From: Halodesulfovibrio spirochaetisodalis
Lineage (GTDB): Bacteria > Desulfobacterota > Desulfovibrionia > Desulfovibrionales > Desulfovibrionaceae
Direction: 5' to 3'
Length of the DNA: 64,000 nucleotides
Assembly (NCBI RefSeq): GCF_001672295.1
Contig: NZ_JXMS01000007.1
Coordinates: 1-64,000 of the forward strand
The notes below the pieces were generated by a model, which worked only from the letters and a program-made list of their open reading frames with translations, made no database searches and was not told the DNA's origin. The translations under genes and the position numbers were made by a program. This document shows positions 18,193 to 27,051 of this stretch, piece after piece; position 1 is the stretch's first letter, and every line of letters begins with the position of its first letter.

Positions 18193-18497
18193 ACACATTG
18201 CTGCAACCACGCCTCTTAATTACAACAAAATGCACTTCAATTCAGTTCAATCCATTCTTTCATAATATTCTATTACTCAACTAACTGTACAGGGCAATAT
18301 TGTAAACCGCTTTTACAATTACATATACAGGATGATTTCATTGCGATCTTACAATTTTCAATACGCTTCTTTGATTATCTGTCCCACTATGAAAAATTAT
18401 TTTCCAGCTTGAAAATTGCCAAACCATAACTAATTCAGTACATGAATTATTGAACTGCCAGTTCTGAAATCTAACCGTCCTGTTAAATGGATTTTGT
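18193..18497 (+). promoter_or_regulatory. AT-rich upstream region of mutL
   Basis: This stretch is AT-rich and has no open frame with a ribosome site. It should hold the mutL promoter, but no -35/-10 pair stands out clearly enough to place. Confidence 0.3.
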
Positions 18498-20597
18498 ATG
18501 ACTCATAATAGCAATACCAGACGCCATATTAAAGTACTGCCGTCCGACCTGCGCAACCAGATTGCAGCAGGCGAGGTTGTTGAACGCCCTGCTTCCGTCG
18601 TGAAAGAACTTGTGGAAAACAGCATTGACGCAGGTGCTACCCATGTAGACATCACCATAGAAGAAGGCGGACAGACACTTATTTCGGTACGGGATAACGG
18701 GCACGGTATTCCGCAGGACGAACTGGAAATGGCAGTCACCCGTCATGCAACAAGCAAAGTAAGCAACCTGAAGGAACTGATGAGTATCGGAAGCTATGGC
18801 TTCCGTGGAGAAGCACTTCCTTCTATTGCCTCTGTCTCTACATTCACCATTACTTCAGCCCCTGCGCCGGAAGTACCCAATACTCCGTCTGACGCCTTTT
18901 TCATTAAAGTTGAACATGGCAACATTGTCAGTCAGGGACCTGCGGCGCTCCATCAGGGAACTGTGGTTGAAATCAGAGACCTTTTCGCCAATATCCCGGC
19001 ACGTCTTAAATTTTTAAAAACAAAAAATACAGAAACCAAACGCTGTCAGGAAATGCTGTCGCGTCTTGCACTTGCCCGACCGGATGTGGGCTTTACGTTC
19101 ACCAACAATGGTCGTGAAGTCTGGCGGTTCCCGAAAAACCAGACCTTGCGCGACAGACTGGCTATCTTATGGCCACCAGCCATTACAGAAGAACTTCTTT
19201 CCCTTGATTACTCACGCGACGGCTACACCGTACGCGGGCTTACAGGGCACCCGCAAAAAGCGCAGCCCCGCGCTGACCGCATGCTTTTTTGGGTAAATGA
19301 TCGCTCTGTAAATGACAGGCTCATCATGCGCGCCGTCAGAGATGGATACAAAGGCAGACTGTTAAGCAAAGAATATCCGCAAATCGCCCTGTTCCTTGAT
19401 ATGGAACCAACACTTGTGGACGCCAACGTGCACCCTGCCAAAAACGAAGTGCGTTTTCAGGATGAAAACAACGTCTACCTCGCTATCCGCAAAGGTGTGG
19501 AACGTGCTCTGGATGACCTGACCGTATTGGAACAGGTAGAAGCCGGAACTGATCCGTTTTCTGCAAAACCTGCCAAACCGCAACCTGCGGCAACGCAGGC
19601 AACCATGAACCTTGATACTCCGCCGCCCAAACCGGCAGGATTCTGGGGCGCAGCAGACGACAGCAGCGTTATTGGCAGCAGAGCAAACACAACAGCAACC
19701 GGATACGAAACCGAAGTCGTGCCGACCGACGCTACAACAGTCCATGCAGAAGCAGACTCTGCTTCAACGGACTCTGCTGTACTCGCTTCTTCCTATCTGG
19801 CTGAAACAGACCATGCGGCTATGGACGATAGTAATGTTGCCATTGATTTCACTCCGTCACCATCCAAAAGCAATGCACCATATGCACCTGTGATGGAGCT
19901 TGAAGAACCTGCGCCCTACACACCTGAGCAAGGCGATCTGTCCATCAGACCTTCCCATGCTGCACACGATGAGCCGGAAACCGATGTTGAATACGCAGCA
20001 CAGGAGCCTGCGTTCAGTCCATCGCATGACCAGCAGCAAGTCACTGTAGGGGACCTCACCTACCTCGGTCAGCTGGCAGACACCTATCTCATCATCCGCC
20101 AGCGGGATCAGAAGCTTGTCCTGCTGGATCAACATGCTGTGCACGAACGAATTTTATTTGAGCGAATCAAACGTGATGCTTCCCAAGGCCACTCACAACT
20201 CCTCGCCCTTCCCATCAACCTTGCTCTTCATCCTTCAGAAGCAAGCAGACTGCAAGAAATGTGGGGCGACCTCGAAACCATCGGCTTCTCGCTGGATACT
20301 GCTGGCGAAGCAGCCGTTCGCGTAAAGGGTATTCCTACTGCACTGGACACAGCAGAGGCAAAAGATTTTCTGCGCGAGATACTCTCTGGTCAGGTGAGCT
20401 CAATGGAAGAGTTGTGGGCCATGATGTCCTGCAAAAGCGCCATCAAAGCCGGACAGAAACTGACCTCGGACGAGGCTGCCGGTCTCATTGCCCAATGGTT
20501 GAAAACACCGGACAGAACGTACTGCCCGCACGGCCGCCCTGCTGTATTGCAGTTCACCATTGATGATCTGGAAAAGATGTTTAAACGCAAAGGGTAA
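18498..20597 (+). CDS. mutL: DNA mismatch repair protein MutL (endonuclease type)
   Basis: MutL links mismatch recognition by MutS to strand removal. The N-terminal GHL ATPase has RNQIAAGEVVERPASVVKEL with Glu37 and Asn41, then DNGHGI and SYGFRGEALPSIASV. A long Pro/Ala/Asp-rich linker (about 345-510) leads to the C-terminal dimer domain. That domain carries the metal-dependent endonuclease motif DQHAX2EX4E (Asp544-Glu555) and the second motif CPHGRP. The protein is thus the nicking form found in bacteria without MutH. At 699 residues it is slightly long because of the linker. It is monocistronic and followed by a terminator. Confidence 0.96.
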   Translation: MTHNSNTRRHIKVLPSDLRNQIAAGEVVERPASVVKELVENSIDAGATHVDITIEEGGQTLISVRDNGHGIPQDELEMAVTRHATSKVSNLKELMSIGSYGFRGEALPSIASVSTFTITSAPAPEVPNTPSDAFFIKVEHGNIVSQGPAALHQGTVVEIRDLFANIPARLKFLKTKNTETKRCQEMLSRLALARPDVGFTFTNNGREVWRFPKNQTLRDRLAILWPPAITEELLSLDYSRDGYTVRGLTGHPQKAQPRADRMLFWVNDRSVNDRLIMRAVRDGYKGRLLSKEYPQIALFLDMEPTLVDANVHPAKNEVRFQDENNVYLAIRKGVERALDDLTVLEQVEAGTDPFSAKPAKPQPAATQATMNLDTPPPKPAGFWGAADDSSVIGSRANTTATGYETEVVPTDATTVHAEADSASTDSAVLASSYLAETDHAAMDDSNVAIDFTPSPSKSNAPYAPVMELEEPAPYTPEQGDLSIRPSHAAHDEPETDVEYAAQEPAFSPSHDQQQVTVGDLTYLGQLADTYLIIRQRDQKLVLLDQHAVHERILFERIKRDASQGHSQLLALPINLALHPSEASRLQEMWGDLETIGFSLDTAGEAAVRVKGIPTALDTAEAKDFLREILSGQVSSMEELWAMMSCKSAIKAGQKLTSDEAAGLIAQWLKTPDRTYCPHGRPAVLQFTIDDLEKMFKRKG

Positions 20598-20615
20598 CTC
20601 CACTCCCGATAACGT

Positions 20616-20645
20616 AAGGCCAGTCTGTTTCATACTGGCCTTTTT
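20616..20645 (+). terminator. mutL terminator
   Basis: A 9-bp stem (AAGGCCAGT / ACTGGCCTT) with a 9-nt loop and a T-run lies 18 nt after the mutL stop. Confidence 0.9.
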
Positions 20646-20832
20646 GTTTGCCTACCATTGACCCCCCAAAAATAATCATCAAGCAACATGCTATACGCAT
20701 CACAAAATTAGCTTTTACTTTACAGAATGTTAGCCGAACTCGTTAATCAAATCACATCTCTCCAGCCTCTTCTCTACTCTTAACTGCCTGTTACTCTGTT
20801 TAAAATAGCAGATACAACACCACGGAAACGCT

Positions 20833-20884
20833 ATTGTGTGATGGTATTCAATATATTTTGACCAGCAAAGAATACGCACACAAT
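20833..20884 (+). promoter_or_regulatory. Long inverted repeat upstream of the DUF190 gene
   Basis: Two matched arm sets, ATTGTGTG with CACACAAT and inner GTATTC with GAATAC, are separated only by small bulges and face each other across about 20 nt. The structure ends 44 nt before the DUF190 start. It could be a leader RNA element or a protein-binding site. The remainder of the 20646-20928 gap shows no gene. Confidence 0.45.
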
Positions 20885-20928
20885 TTCAGGACACCGTAAC
20901 GCTCAGGTCAGCTCCGACGGAGGCAGTA

Positions 20929-21279
20929 ATGAAGGAATGCACAAAAGTTGAACGACTTACATGTATTGTTGACGAAGATAGAACACACAACGGCGAACCA
21001 TTATATCGCGCTATTGTTAACGCCGCTCAAGAAAATGGAATCGGCGGCGCAACAGTAACACGAGGCATTATGGGGTTTGGTGCCGGAAAACGCATACACC
21101 GTGACCGTCCGCTTGGTCGTAACTCCGACTTGCCGATAGTCATCAGAATCGTAGATGAGAAAGACAAACTCGATGTATTTTCAAAAGATCTCTGCGAAAT
21201 GGTAGAACAGGGTATCATCCTGCGTGAGCCTGTTCACATGTGTCTGGTACGTTGTGGCGGAGAAACAATCAAAGAATAA
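20929..21279 (+). CDS. DUF190 family (PII-like) protein
   Basis: This 116-residue cytoplasmic protein belongs to DUF190, a family with a PII-like ferredoxin fold. The typical pattern is seen: YRAIVNAAQENGIGGATVTRGIMGFG, then DLPIVIRIVDEKDKLDVF and a C-terminal strand VHMCLVR. A GGAGG site lies 5 nt before the ATG. In other bacteria the family often accompanies the CrcB fluoride channel; no crcB is present here. It is a single gene, followed by a strong terminator shared with the convergent hldD. Its ligand is unknown. Confidence 0.87.
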   Translation: MKECTKVERLTCIVDEDRTHNGEPLYRAIVNAAQENGIGGATVTRGIMGFGAGKRIHRDRPLGRNSDLPIVIRIVDEKDKLDVFSKDLCEMVEQGIILREPVHMCLVRCGGETIKE

Positions 21280-21414
21280 GCGACAGATATTCGCAAACAC
21301 CACTTCGTTGCCAAAAAAAATCAGCAACAAACAACGTGTCTGCAATTCAGGCGCGATGCTTTTTGATGGCAGTACACACCTGCCTTTTCATAATGCTCCA
21401 GCAACAGCACAACA

Positions 21415-21447
21415 AAAAAGGGTGAAGACCATTGGTCTTCACCCTTT
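21415..21447. terminator. Bidirectional terminator between DUF190 gene and hldD
   Basis: The stem GGGTGAAGACC / GGTCTTCACCC has a 3-nt loop and is flanked by an A-run on the left and T residues on the right. It serves both converging transcripts. Confidence 0.88.
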
Positions 21448-21499
21448 ATGATTTCTTCTGCAACGGGCAGTTTTTACTCCCAAACAGGAAGCCTGTTGC

Positions 21500-22471
21500 T
21501 TACAGGTACGGGTCTTCCTGTGCAAGGTAGTTCTGCACGTAATCTTTTGCACCCTCTTCAAGAGAACGGAATTTTACAGGACATCCTGCATCCTGAAGGC
21601 GTTTCATTGGTGCTTCAGTAAAGTACTGGTACTTACCACGCAGGATTTCCGGCATCTCAATGTAGCTGATGTTCGGCTCAATATCCATTGCAGCAAATAC
21701 AGAGTTCGCAAGGTCGTTCCATGTGCGTGCTGTGCCGGTACCGAAGTTAAAAATACCGTTTGCCTGCGGGTTCTCAAGGAGCCACCACATAGCATCCACG
21801 CAGTCTTTTACGTATACAAAGTCACGTTTTTGTCCACCGTGCGGGTAATCCGGATGGTAGGACTTAAAGAGCTTCATCTCTTTAGTCTCACCAATCTGAG
21901 AAAACGCTTTGCACACAACACTCATCATGTTGCCTTTATGGTACTCGTTAGGGCCGTACACATTGAAAAATTTAAGGGACGCAATTTTATCAAGACGTCC
22001 GGTACGCTCTGCCCAGAGATCAAAAAGCTGTTTAGAGTATCCGTACATGTTCAACGGCTTCAGCTTATGCATGGTTTCGAGAGAATCCTCAAAACCGAAC
22101 TGACCGTCACCGTACGTCGCTGCAGAACTTGCGTTGATAAAACGCGCATCGTTCATAAGCGCCAGTTCGCACATTGCTTTAGTGTACTGCAGATTGTTTT
22201 CCATGAGGAAGTCTGCATCTTTCTCGGTGGTGGAAGAACAGGCACCCATGTGGATAATTGCGTCAACTTCCCAAGGAAGCTGGTCATGCATTACCATTTC
22301 GAGAAATGTATCGCGATGGACATATTCTTCGTAAGTACGGTTAACAAGGTTCTTCCATTTTTCGGTAGAAGCAAGGTTATCCACCACAATAATATCTGTA
22401 ATGCCCATTTCGTTGAGCTTCCAGATCATAGCGCTGCCGATCATTCCGGCGCCACCAGTAACAATGTACAT
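21500..22471 (-). CDS. hldD: ADP-L-glycero-D-manno-heptose 6-epimerase
   Basis: HldD makes the heptose donor for lipopolysaccharide inner core, so the organism is a Gram-negative with heptose-containing LPS. The 323-residue short-chain dehydrogenase starts with the NAD(P) motif VTGGAGMIGSAMIWKLNEMG. It has the catalytic YxxxK as YGYSKQLFD and the family segments HMGACSSTTEKDADFLMENN and NVYGPNEYHKG. AGGAGG lies 6 nt upstream of the ATG. It is the second gene after the YkgJ-like gene, with only 19 nt between them, so the two are cotranscribed. Confidence 0.95.
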   Translation of the reverse strand: MYIVTGGAGMIGSAMIWKLNEMGITDIIVVDNLASTEKWKNLVNRTYEEYVHRDTFLEMVMHDQLPWEVDAIIHMGACSSTTEKDADFLMENNLQYTKAMCELALMNDARFINASSAATYGDGQFGFEDSLETMHKLKPLNMYGYSKQLFDLWAERTGRLDKIASLKFFNVYGPNEYHKGNMMSVVCKAFSQIGETKEMKLFKSYHPDYPHGGQKRDFVYVKDCVDAMWWLLENPQANGIFNFGTGTARTWNDLANSVFAAMDIEPNISYIEMPEILRGKYQYFTEAPMKRLQDAGCPVKFRSLEEGAKDYVQNYLAQEDPYL

Positions 22472-22490
22472 ACTGTCCTCCTAGCAGGAG

Positions 22491-23168
22491 CTAGCTAGCT
22501 TTTTTCTCGGTAAGATTCTCAAGTTCAGGGCCGTGTTCAGTTTCAACAACGCGCAGGCCGAACATATGCACTGTTTCACCAAGGGTGCGACCGAAAAGAA
22601 ATTCCATTTCTGTTGCAGGCACGCCGGCTTTTTCCATAACAACTTTGCGGAAAGCCATATCAAAACGCACAGCTTCAAGAAACTCTTCTTTAGCAGAAGG
22701 ATCTTCTTTCATGCGCTCAAAAATAGTTCCGAGATACTCATAGCCGCATTTTTCTTCATGCATGCGTACAAGCTCTGCATAGCCGTTATTATCGCCGAGC
22801 ACGTCCAGACGGGTGATACGGTTTTCTTCGTACATCTCCTGAAGTGCATCGGGATTCCAACAGTCCAGCGTTCTACATTCTGCCGGACGGTCATTATAAA
22901 TAAAGCAAAGACGATCTACTACGTTAAAGAAGCAGCATGTCCAGGTACTTGCATTACGACGGGTAATCTTGACGATTTCCTGCTGCAACGGCTCAAGCTG
23001 ACCGGTTACGTTGTTACGTACCAGCTCTCCGCGACGGAATGTCATAAGGTCTTTACGCTGAAAAACCCCTTTTTCGAACAGTTCCAAATCTGCTTTGTGC
23101 AGAGCAGGACCGCCCTTGGCACAGCATGTACCACAGCGGGTACATTCTTTTTGTATTTCCTGACCCAT
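22491..23168 (-). CDS. YkgJ-type cysteine cluster protein
   Basis: This 225-residue cytoplasmic protein matches the zinc- or iron-chelating CxxCxxxCC family. The N-terminal motif is CTRCGTCCAKGGPAL, and a second motif is STWTCCFFNVVDRLCFIYNDRPAECRTLDCW. Eight or more cysteines in this arrangement are typical of a bound metal or Fe-S cluster. AAGGAG lies upstream of the ATG. The gene is just upstream of hldD. No reaction is known for the family. Confidence 0.88.
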   Translation of the reverse strand: MGQEIQKECTRCGTCCAKGGPALHKADLELFEKGVFQRKDLMTFRRGELVRNNVTGQLEPLQQEIVKITRRNASTWTCCFFNVVDRLCFIYNDRPAECRTLDCWNPDALQEMYEENRITRLDVLGDNNGYAELVRMHEEKCGYEYLGTIFERMKEDPSAKEEFLEAVRFDMAFRKVVMEKAGVPATEMEFLFGRTLGETVHMFGLRVVETEHGPELENLTEKKAS

Positions 23169-23204
23169 GTTAGGTCTCCTTATTTTATCTATAGGAAAGT
23201 GCGT

Positions 23205-24572
23205 CTACCCCCGCACCGCTCTGACGGCAAACTGGCATGTCATATCCTGCCAGCCGACAAAGCCCATTGATGCACTCACAAACCATGCCGCCATATACGA
23301 CTTTGTATCGCACGTCCAGAGTGTATCTTGCGCACTATCCAGAAGCTGAGGTATGCAAAACGCTCCCAGCTCAGGTGGTTCCTGAACCAGAGACGATAAT
23401 TCATCTACTGTCGGCAATCGCCAATTATCATAGCCTGCAAATTTTTGCTCATTCAACGACGCTACATACGCATGCGCCTCGTCCCATGTGCAGGCAAACT
23501 CACTGCCGGACTGCTGCCACATTTTACCGGTCGCAGCATCCGTTACAGTTCCATCTCCATTTTCAACCAGATCTGCCATGCCCACACAGTCGGGGCGCCA
23601 TAGCGAATCCAGACCAAAAATTCTCTGTGCTTCATCAAGCCGTGCTTTCACTGGCTCGGTTCTCAGTACCGAAGCATCCGTCGGGCATGGTGGTGTTTCC
23701 GCAAATTCGTCAATAAACCGGCATTCATTATCAACCCTCTCCCGCCATATTTCCACCAGCGCATTAAGGGCTGTGCGCATTTCTTTAGCCGTGGAAAAAC
23801 GTTTTTCAGGGTCAAATGCCATTGCCGTATCAAAAAAAGTATCCCACTCACTATCAAGATCAAGGGAGTACTGGCTGGCTCGCGGAACAACATTGTTTGT
23901 ATACAGAGCTTCGTCCGTAGGCAACACTCCGGTAAGCATCCGGTATAGCATCACTCCTACAGAAAAAATATCTGCTCTGCCGTCAACACTGTCCGGCGCT
24001 GCTTCCTGCTCAGGTGCCGCATAGTATGGAGAGCCGATCCGCTCCCCTTTTGCAGCAGAAGTGGGCTGCACTTCTCCGCGCAAACGAGACAACCCGAAAT
24101 CGATGAGTTTAATCTCATCCAACCCTGTAATCATCAGGTTAAACGGCTTTACGTCTCTGTGTACAATCCCTGCCTGATGCATCCGATACAATGCATCCAG
24201 AGTTTGTGAAGCATAGGAAACAGCCGTGGTAAGCGGAAGTTTCCGTGTAGGTGCTTCCACACGGTAGCTTTCACCGATAACCATTCCAAGATTACGGCAA
24301 AAATATTCCATAATGAAAAACGGCGTGCCGTCTGCTATATCATAGTCCCATATGGCTGCGATATTAGGATGATCAAGTTTTCCCATTATTCGTGCTTCCG
24401 ATTCAAAGCGCGCAATAAGTTCATCCTGCTCAACCAGCATTTCCATCATGTCTGAAGGCTTGAGCACCTTAAGTGCCACAATGCGTCCTGTTACCGGCTG
24501 GCGTGCTTTAAACACAGCGCCCATGCCGCCTCTGCCCAACAGGCCGCACACAGTATAGCGTCCAATTTTCAT
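23205..24572 (-). CDS. Ser/Thr protein kinase with C-terminal DUF1566 domain
   Basis: The first about 290 residues form a Hanks-type kinase. They include the Gly-rich loop LLGRGGMGAVFKAR, catalytic Lys35 in VALKVLKP, His138-Arg139-Asp140 in VHRDVKPFNLMI, DFG in IDFGLSR, and an activation-loop end SPYYAAPEQ. After a linker, the C-terminal about 120 residues have the DUF1566/Lcl pattern (GDGTVTDAATGKMWQQ, TWDEAHAYV, NWRLPTVDELSSLV, FAVRAVRG). There is no membrane segment, unlike PknB-type receptors, so the sensor-like domain would be cytoplasmic. It follows a metallophosphoesterase gene by 14 nt, which suggests a kinase/phosphatase pair. Confidence 0.92.
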   Translation of the reverse strand: MKIGRYTVCGLLGRGGMGAVFKARQPVTGRIVALKVLKPSDMMEMLVEQDELIARFESEARIMGKLDHPNIAAIWDYDIADGTPFFIMEYFCRNLGMVIGESYRVEAPTRKLPLTTAVSYASQTLDALYRMHQAGIVHRDVKPFNLMITGLDEIKLIDFGLSRLRGEVQPTSAAKGERIGSPYYAAPEQEAAPDSVDGRADIFSVGVMLYRMLTGVLPTDEALYTNNVVPRASQYSLDLDSEWDTFFDTAMAFDPEKRFSTAKEMRTALNALVEIWRERVDNECRFIDEFAETPPCPTDASVLRTEPVKARLDEAQRIFGLDSLWRPDCVGMADLVENGDGTVTDAATGKMWQQSGSEFACTWDEAHAYVASLNEQKFAGYDNWRLPTVDELSSLVQEPPELGAFCIPQLLDSAQDTLWTCDTKSYMAAWFVSASMGFVGWQDMTCQFAVRAVRG

Positions 24573-24586
24573 GTCTCTTCCTGTAA

Positions 24587-25321
24587 CTATGGCAGCAAAC
24601 GTCTTGCGTAGCGTTCCGGCAGACCGCGTGCCTTCATTTTTGCGACAGTCTCAGCAGCATCGTAGCGAACACAGCGCACAACTAGCTCATGTGAATCTGT
24701 ATCCCACGCAAGATACTTGGCTCGCGGGTCACCATCACGCGGCTGCCCCACTGCCCCTGCATTCACCATATATCGGCTGGAAAAATCGAGATTGTGTGTC
24801 CCTTCCGGCAGGCCAGACCGCTCCACATGCCCATCAGCTGCCCGTACCAGCCCCAGCTCATGGGTATGACCAAGGAACGCAACCTGCTCGGTAAAACGGG
24901 AAAATTTGAGGAGAACCCGCTCGTCATCCAGCTCCCAAATATATTGAAAAGCAGAACGCGGCGGTAAGCCGTGCACAAACAGTGCACCATGCCGCTGAAT
25001 AACAAGGGGAAGTGAACGAAGGTAGTTCAAAGATTCTTCAGAGAGCATCAATGCTGTTTTATCTACAACCTCAATGGATTGCTTGTTAAAACAGGAGCGG
25101 TACTTACTTCGCCCCACACCGAGTTCATGATTTCCGGCAACAGAAATTATTCCATGTTCCTGAACTGTTTTGACGCATAATTCAGGGTCAGGCCCGTACC
25201 CGACAATATCCCCGAGAGAAATAATCTCGGATACATCAGGGAATTCCCTTTCAATATCGCTCAGGACACTGACAAGTGCTTCATAATTCGCATGGATATC
25301 TGACAGAACTACTATTCGCAT
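24587..25321 (-). CDS. Calcineurin-like metallophosphoesterase
   Basis: This 244-residue protein carries the dinuclear-metal motifs of the metallophosphoesterase fold in order: VLSDIHANYEAL, SLGDIVGYGPD, VAGNHELG, FVHGLPP and FLGHTHELG. It resembles the YfcE/Ap4A-hydrolase-like group. I chose the start at 25321 because the first beta strand (MRIVVLSDIH) begins there; a longer frame to 25435 has no sensible protein sequence. The ribosome site is weak. It lies directly upstream of the Ser/Thr kinase in one operon, so dephosphorylation of proteins or a nucleotide signal is plausible. The true substrate is unknown. Confidence 0.87.
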   Translation of the reverse strand: MRIVVLSDIHANYEALVSVLSDIEREFPDVSEIISLGDIVGYGPDPELCVKTVQEHGIISVAGNHELGVGRSKYRSCFNKQSIEVVDKTALMLSEESLNYLRSLPLVIQRHGALFVHGLPPRSAFQYIWELDDERVLLKFSRFTEQVAFLGHTHELGLVRAADGHVERSGLPEGTHNLDFSSRYMVNAGAVGQPRDGDPRAKYLAWDTDSHELVVRCVRYDAAETVAKMKARGLPERYARRLLP

Positions 25322-25412
25322 TGCCGAAGCATAGCAGGAAGTGATTTTGCTGACAAATTGCCCCGCATTGAACTTACATAGGCACCAGCTTTTCATACGC
25401 AGCCTGCAATAC

Positions 25413-25450
25413 AAAAGCAGATCCCTCTCCGTCACCGAAAAGGGATCTGC
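25413..25450 (-). terminator. Terminator of the TauE/SafE transcript
   Basis: A 10-bp stem (GCAGATCCCT / AGGGATCTGC) with a 14-nt loop is followed on the minus strand by TTTTG. It lies 8 nt beyond the exporter gene stop. Confidence 0.85.
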
Positions 25451-25457
25451 TATGTTT

Positions 25458-26189
25458 TCAAAGCATGTCGTATACTATTTTACAAGCCATCAACAGCATC
25501 GTACACGCAAGAAACGTTCGGATACTGTTTTGCGAAAGGAACCTGTGCATAATGCTGGTTCCGGCGTATCCACCGATAACCGCAAGCCCACCGCAAACAA
25601 CAGCCAGAAAGAGCGAGACATCGCCCATTTGTAGATATGCCATAAAACCGGAAAAGGAGGCCACCGGCACAATCAACGATGTTATGGCTGCAATACGTTT
25701 TGGAGCAAAGTTCATCAGCCCCAGAATCGGCACAACGATCCCACCGCTACCGATACCAAGCAAGCCTGATATGAAACCGGACACACCTCCCCAAAAGAGT
25801 TGCGTACCAGTTCCCATTGCTTCCTTTGTACCGGTCTTCTTTATGCCTATAAGCATCACCAGTCCCGCGAGAGTCAGAAATACTGCAAAGAAGTATAACA
25901 ACACACCCTCTGGCACCACAGTGGAGGCATATGCCCCTGCCGGTGCACTGCACAGTGATGCACCGAGAAGCGGCAACCATTCTCTGACACGGATCTTTCC
26001 ACTTCTGATGTTAACAAAGGAAGCACTGGAAAGCGTAAGGGTATTTATCAACAACCCCAAAGGACGGGCAACGCTCAGTGCCATTCCCAGACTATGCAGC
26101 ACTGGCACAAGAACTGCGGCAGAACCCACACCACCAAGAGCAAACAAAAAGCTCAAAAATAACGTTGCTACAGCCGCAATGAGAAGCAT
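25458..26189 (-). CDS. TauE/SafE family membrane exporter
   Basis: This 243-residue integral membrane protein has about 7-8 hydrophobic segments. The family signature is seen twice: early as FALGGVGSAAVLVPVLHSLGM and again as GLLGIGSGGIVVPILGLM. TauE/SafE proteins move sulfite, sulfoacetate or other organosulfur anions. Only 5 nt separate it from the upstream rhodanese gene, so it is the last gene of that operon. The association with rhodaneses supports a sulfur substrate (inference). Confidence 0.9.
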   Translation of the reverse strand: MLLIAAVATLFLSFLFALGGVGSAAVLVPVLHSLGMALSVARPLGLLINTLTLSSASFVNIRSGKIRVREWLPLLGASLCSAPAGAYASTVVPEGVLLYFFAVFLTLAGLVMLIGIKKTGTKEAMGTGTQLFWGGVSGFISGLLGIGSGGIVVPILGLMNFAPKRIAAITSLIVPVASFSGFMAYLQMGDVSLFLAVVCGGLAVIGGYAGTSIMHRFLSQNSIRTFLACTMLLMACKIVYDML

Positions 26190-26194
26190 ACCTG

Positions 26195-26572
26195 CTACCT
26201 CTGGTTGAAGAGAGGCGTAGGCTTAATCAACGTAGCGATCTGTTCAGTACTTAAGGTAAGCGTCCGCACTTGTGTGAAGCCTTTTGACTTCAAGTAGAAC
26301 CATACCATGGAGGCTCTGAAAACAGAGGAGCAAAACGGAATTATCAATTTGTGGTCAGGCAATTCGCCAATTCTTTCAGGAAGTGCGTGTAGCGGAATAT
26401 GTTTTGCCCAAGGGTACACTGAATACTCTTGTTCTTCGTCTGTCCGCACATCTAAAAAGATCGCATCATCTGAAGCAAGCAGACTGTGAAACTCAGTCTG
26501 GGTAACGCAGTGTGTTCCTTTAGCCAGGTTTTCAAAACTTAATTCTTTCAGCGGGCTGATATTGAAATTCAT
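26195..26572 (-). CDS. Rhodanese-like protein with catalytic cysteine
   Basis: This 125-residue single-domain rhodanese has the conserved DVRT motif (FLDVRTDEEQEY) and the IPLHALPERI segment. Its active-site loop carries Cys81 in IIPFCSSVFRASM. The preceding gene encodes a close paralogue without this cysteine. It sits 48 nt after that gene and 5 nt before the TauE/SafE exporter. Rhodaneses carry sulfane sulfur as a cysteine persulfide; the acceptor here is unknown. Confidence 0.9.
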   Translation of the reverse strand: MNFNISPLKELSFENLAKGTHCVTQTEFHSLLASDDAIFLDVRTDEEQEYSVYPWAKHIPLHALPERIGELPDHKLIIPFCSSVFRASMVWFYLKSKGFTQVRTLTLSTEQIATLIKPTPLFNQR

Positions 26573-26620
26573 AGGTATCTCCGTACAAGTAGATTAGTAG
26601 CGCAAGTTGGTGACAGTCGA

Positions 26621-26998
26621 TCAGGCATTTTTCTTTGCGGCATACAAAGGAGCAGGCTTCAGGAGTGTTGCCAGTTGCTCAGACCCGCCAACCATTGTCT
26701 TTACCATTTCAAATCCAGCCTGCCGTAAGAAGGAAAATCCAACAGTAGATTCAAACGAGGATGAAGCAATCGTGATGATCATTGCATCTCTGGACAGCTC
26801 ATCCACACGATCCGGCAACTCTTCCAGCGGAATGTTCTTCGCAAACGGGTAACTGCACATGTCAGCTTCCTGTCTGGTTCGAACATCCAGCAGTAAGACG
26901 TTGCCATTACCGATTACACGCTGAACAGCTTCCGGAGATGTAGTAAACTCACCGCAGGCAAGAGCCTCAAAATCCATTTCACTCAAAATTGTATCCAT
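26621..26998 (-). CDS. Rhodanese-like protein lacking the catalytic cysteine
   Basis: The 125 residues align over the full length with the downstream rhodanese (LLLDVRTRQEADMCSYPFAKNIPLEELPDRVDEL). In the active-site loop, however, the Cys is replaced by Ala78 (IITIASSSFESTV). It should not form a persulfide there, and is probably a binding or regulatory partner. Both proteins end with the similar sequence ATLLKPAPLY / ATLIKPTPLF, so the pair arose by tandem duplication. It follows the small Cys-rich gene by 53 nt in the MarR-controlled cluster. Confidence 0.88.
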   Translation of the reverse strand: MDTILSEMDFEALACGEFTTSPEAVQRVIGNGNVLLLDVRTRQEADMCSYPFAKNIPLEELPDRVDELSRDAMIITIASSSFESTVGFSFLRQAGFEMVKTMVGGSEQLATLLKPAPLYAAKKNA

Positions 26999-27051
26999 AA
27001 CAAGTTCCTGTTCGTATTTGGTAGTATGAGAATTGCCACAATCTGCAGCCG

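Noticed and set aside
20836-20900. Fluoride riboswitch before the DUF190 gene
   Set aside because: The 10-mer GATGGTATTC recalls the aptamer start and DUF190 can accompany crcB, but the conserved 3' half (GCTGATG...GCCTAC) and the expected stems are missing.
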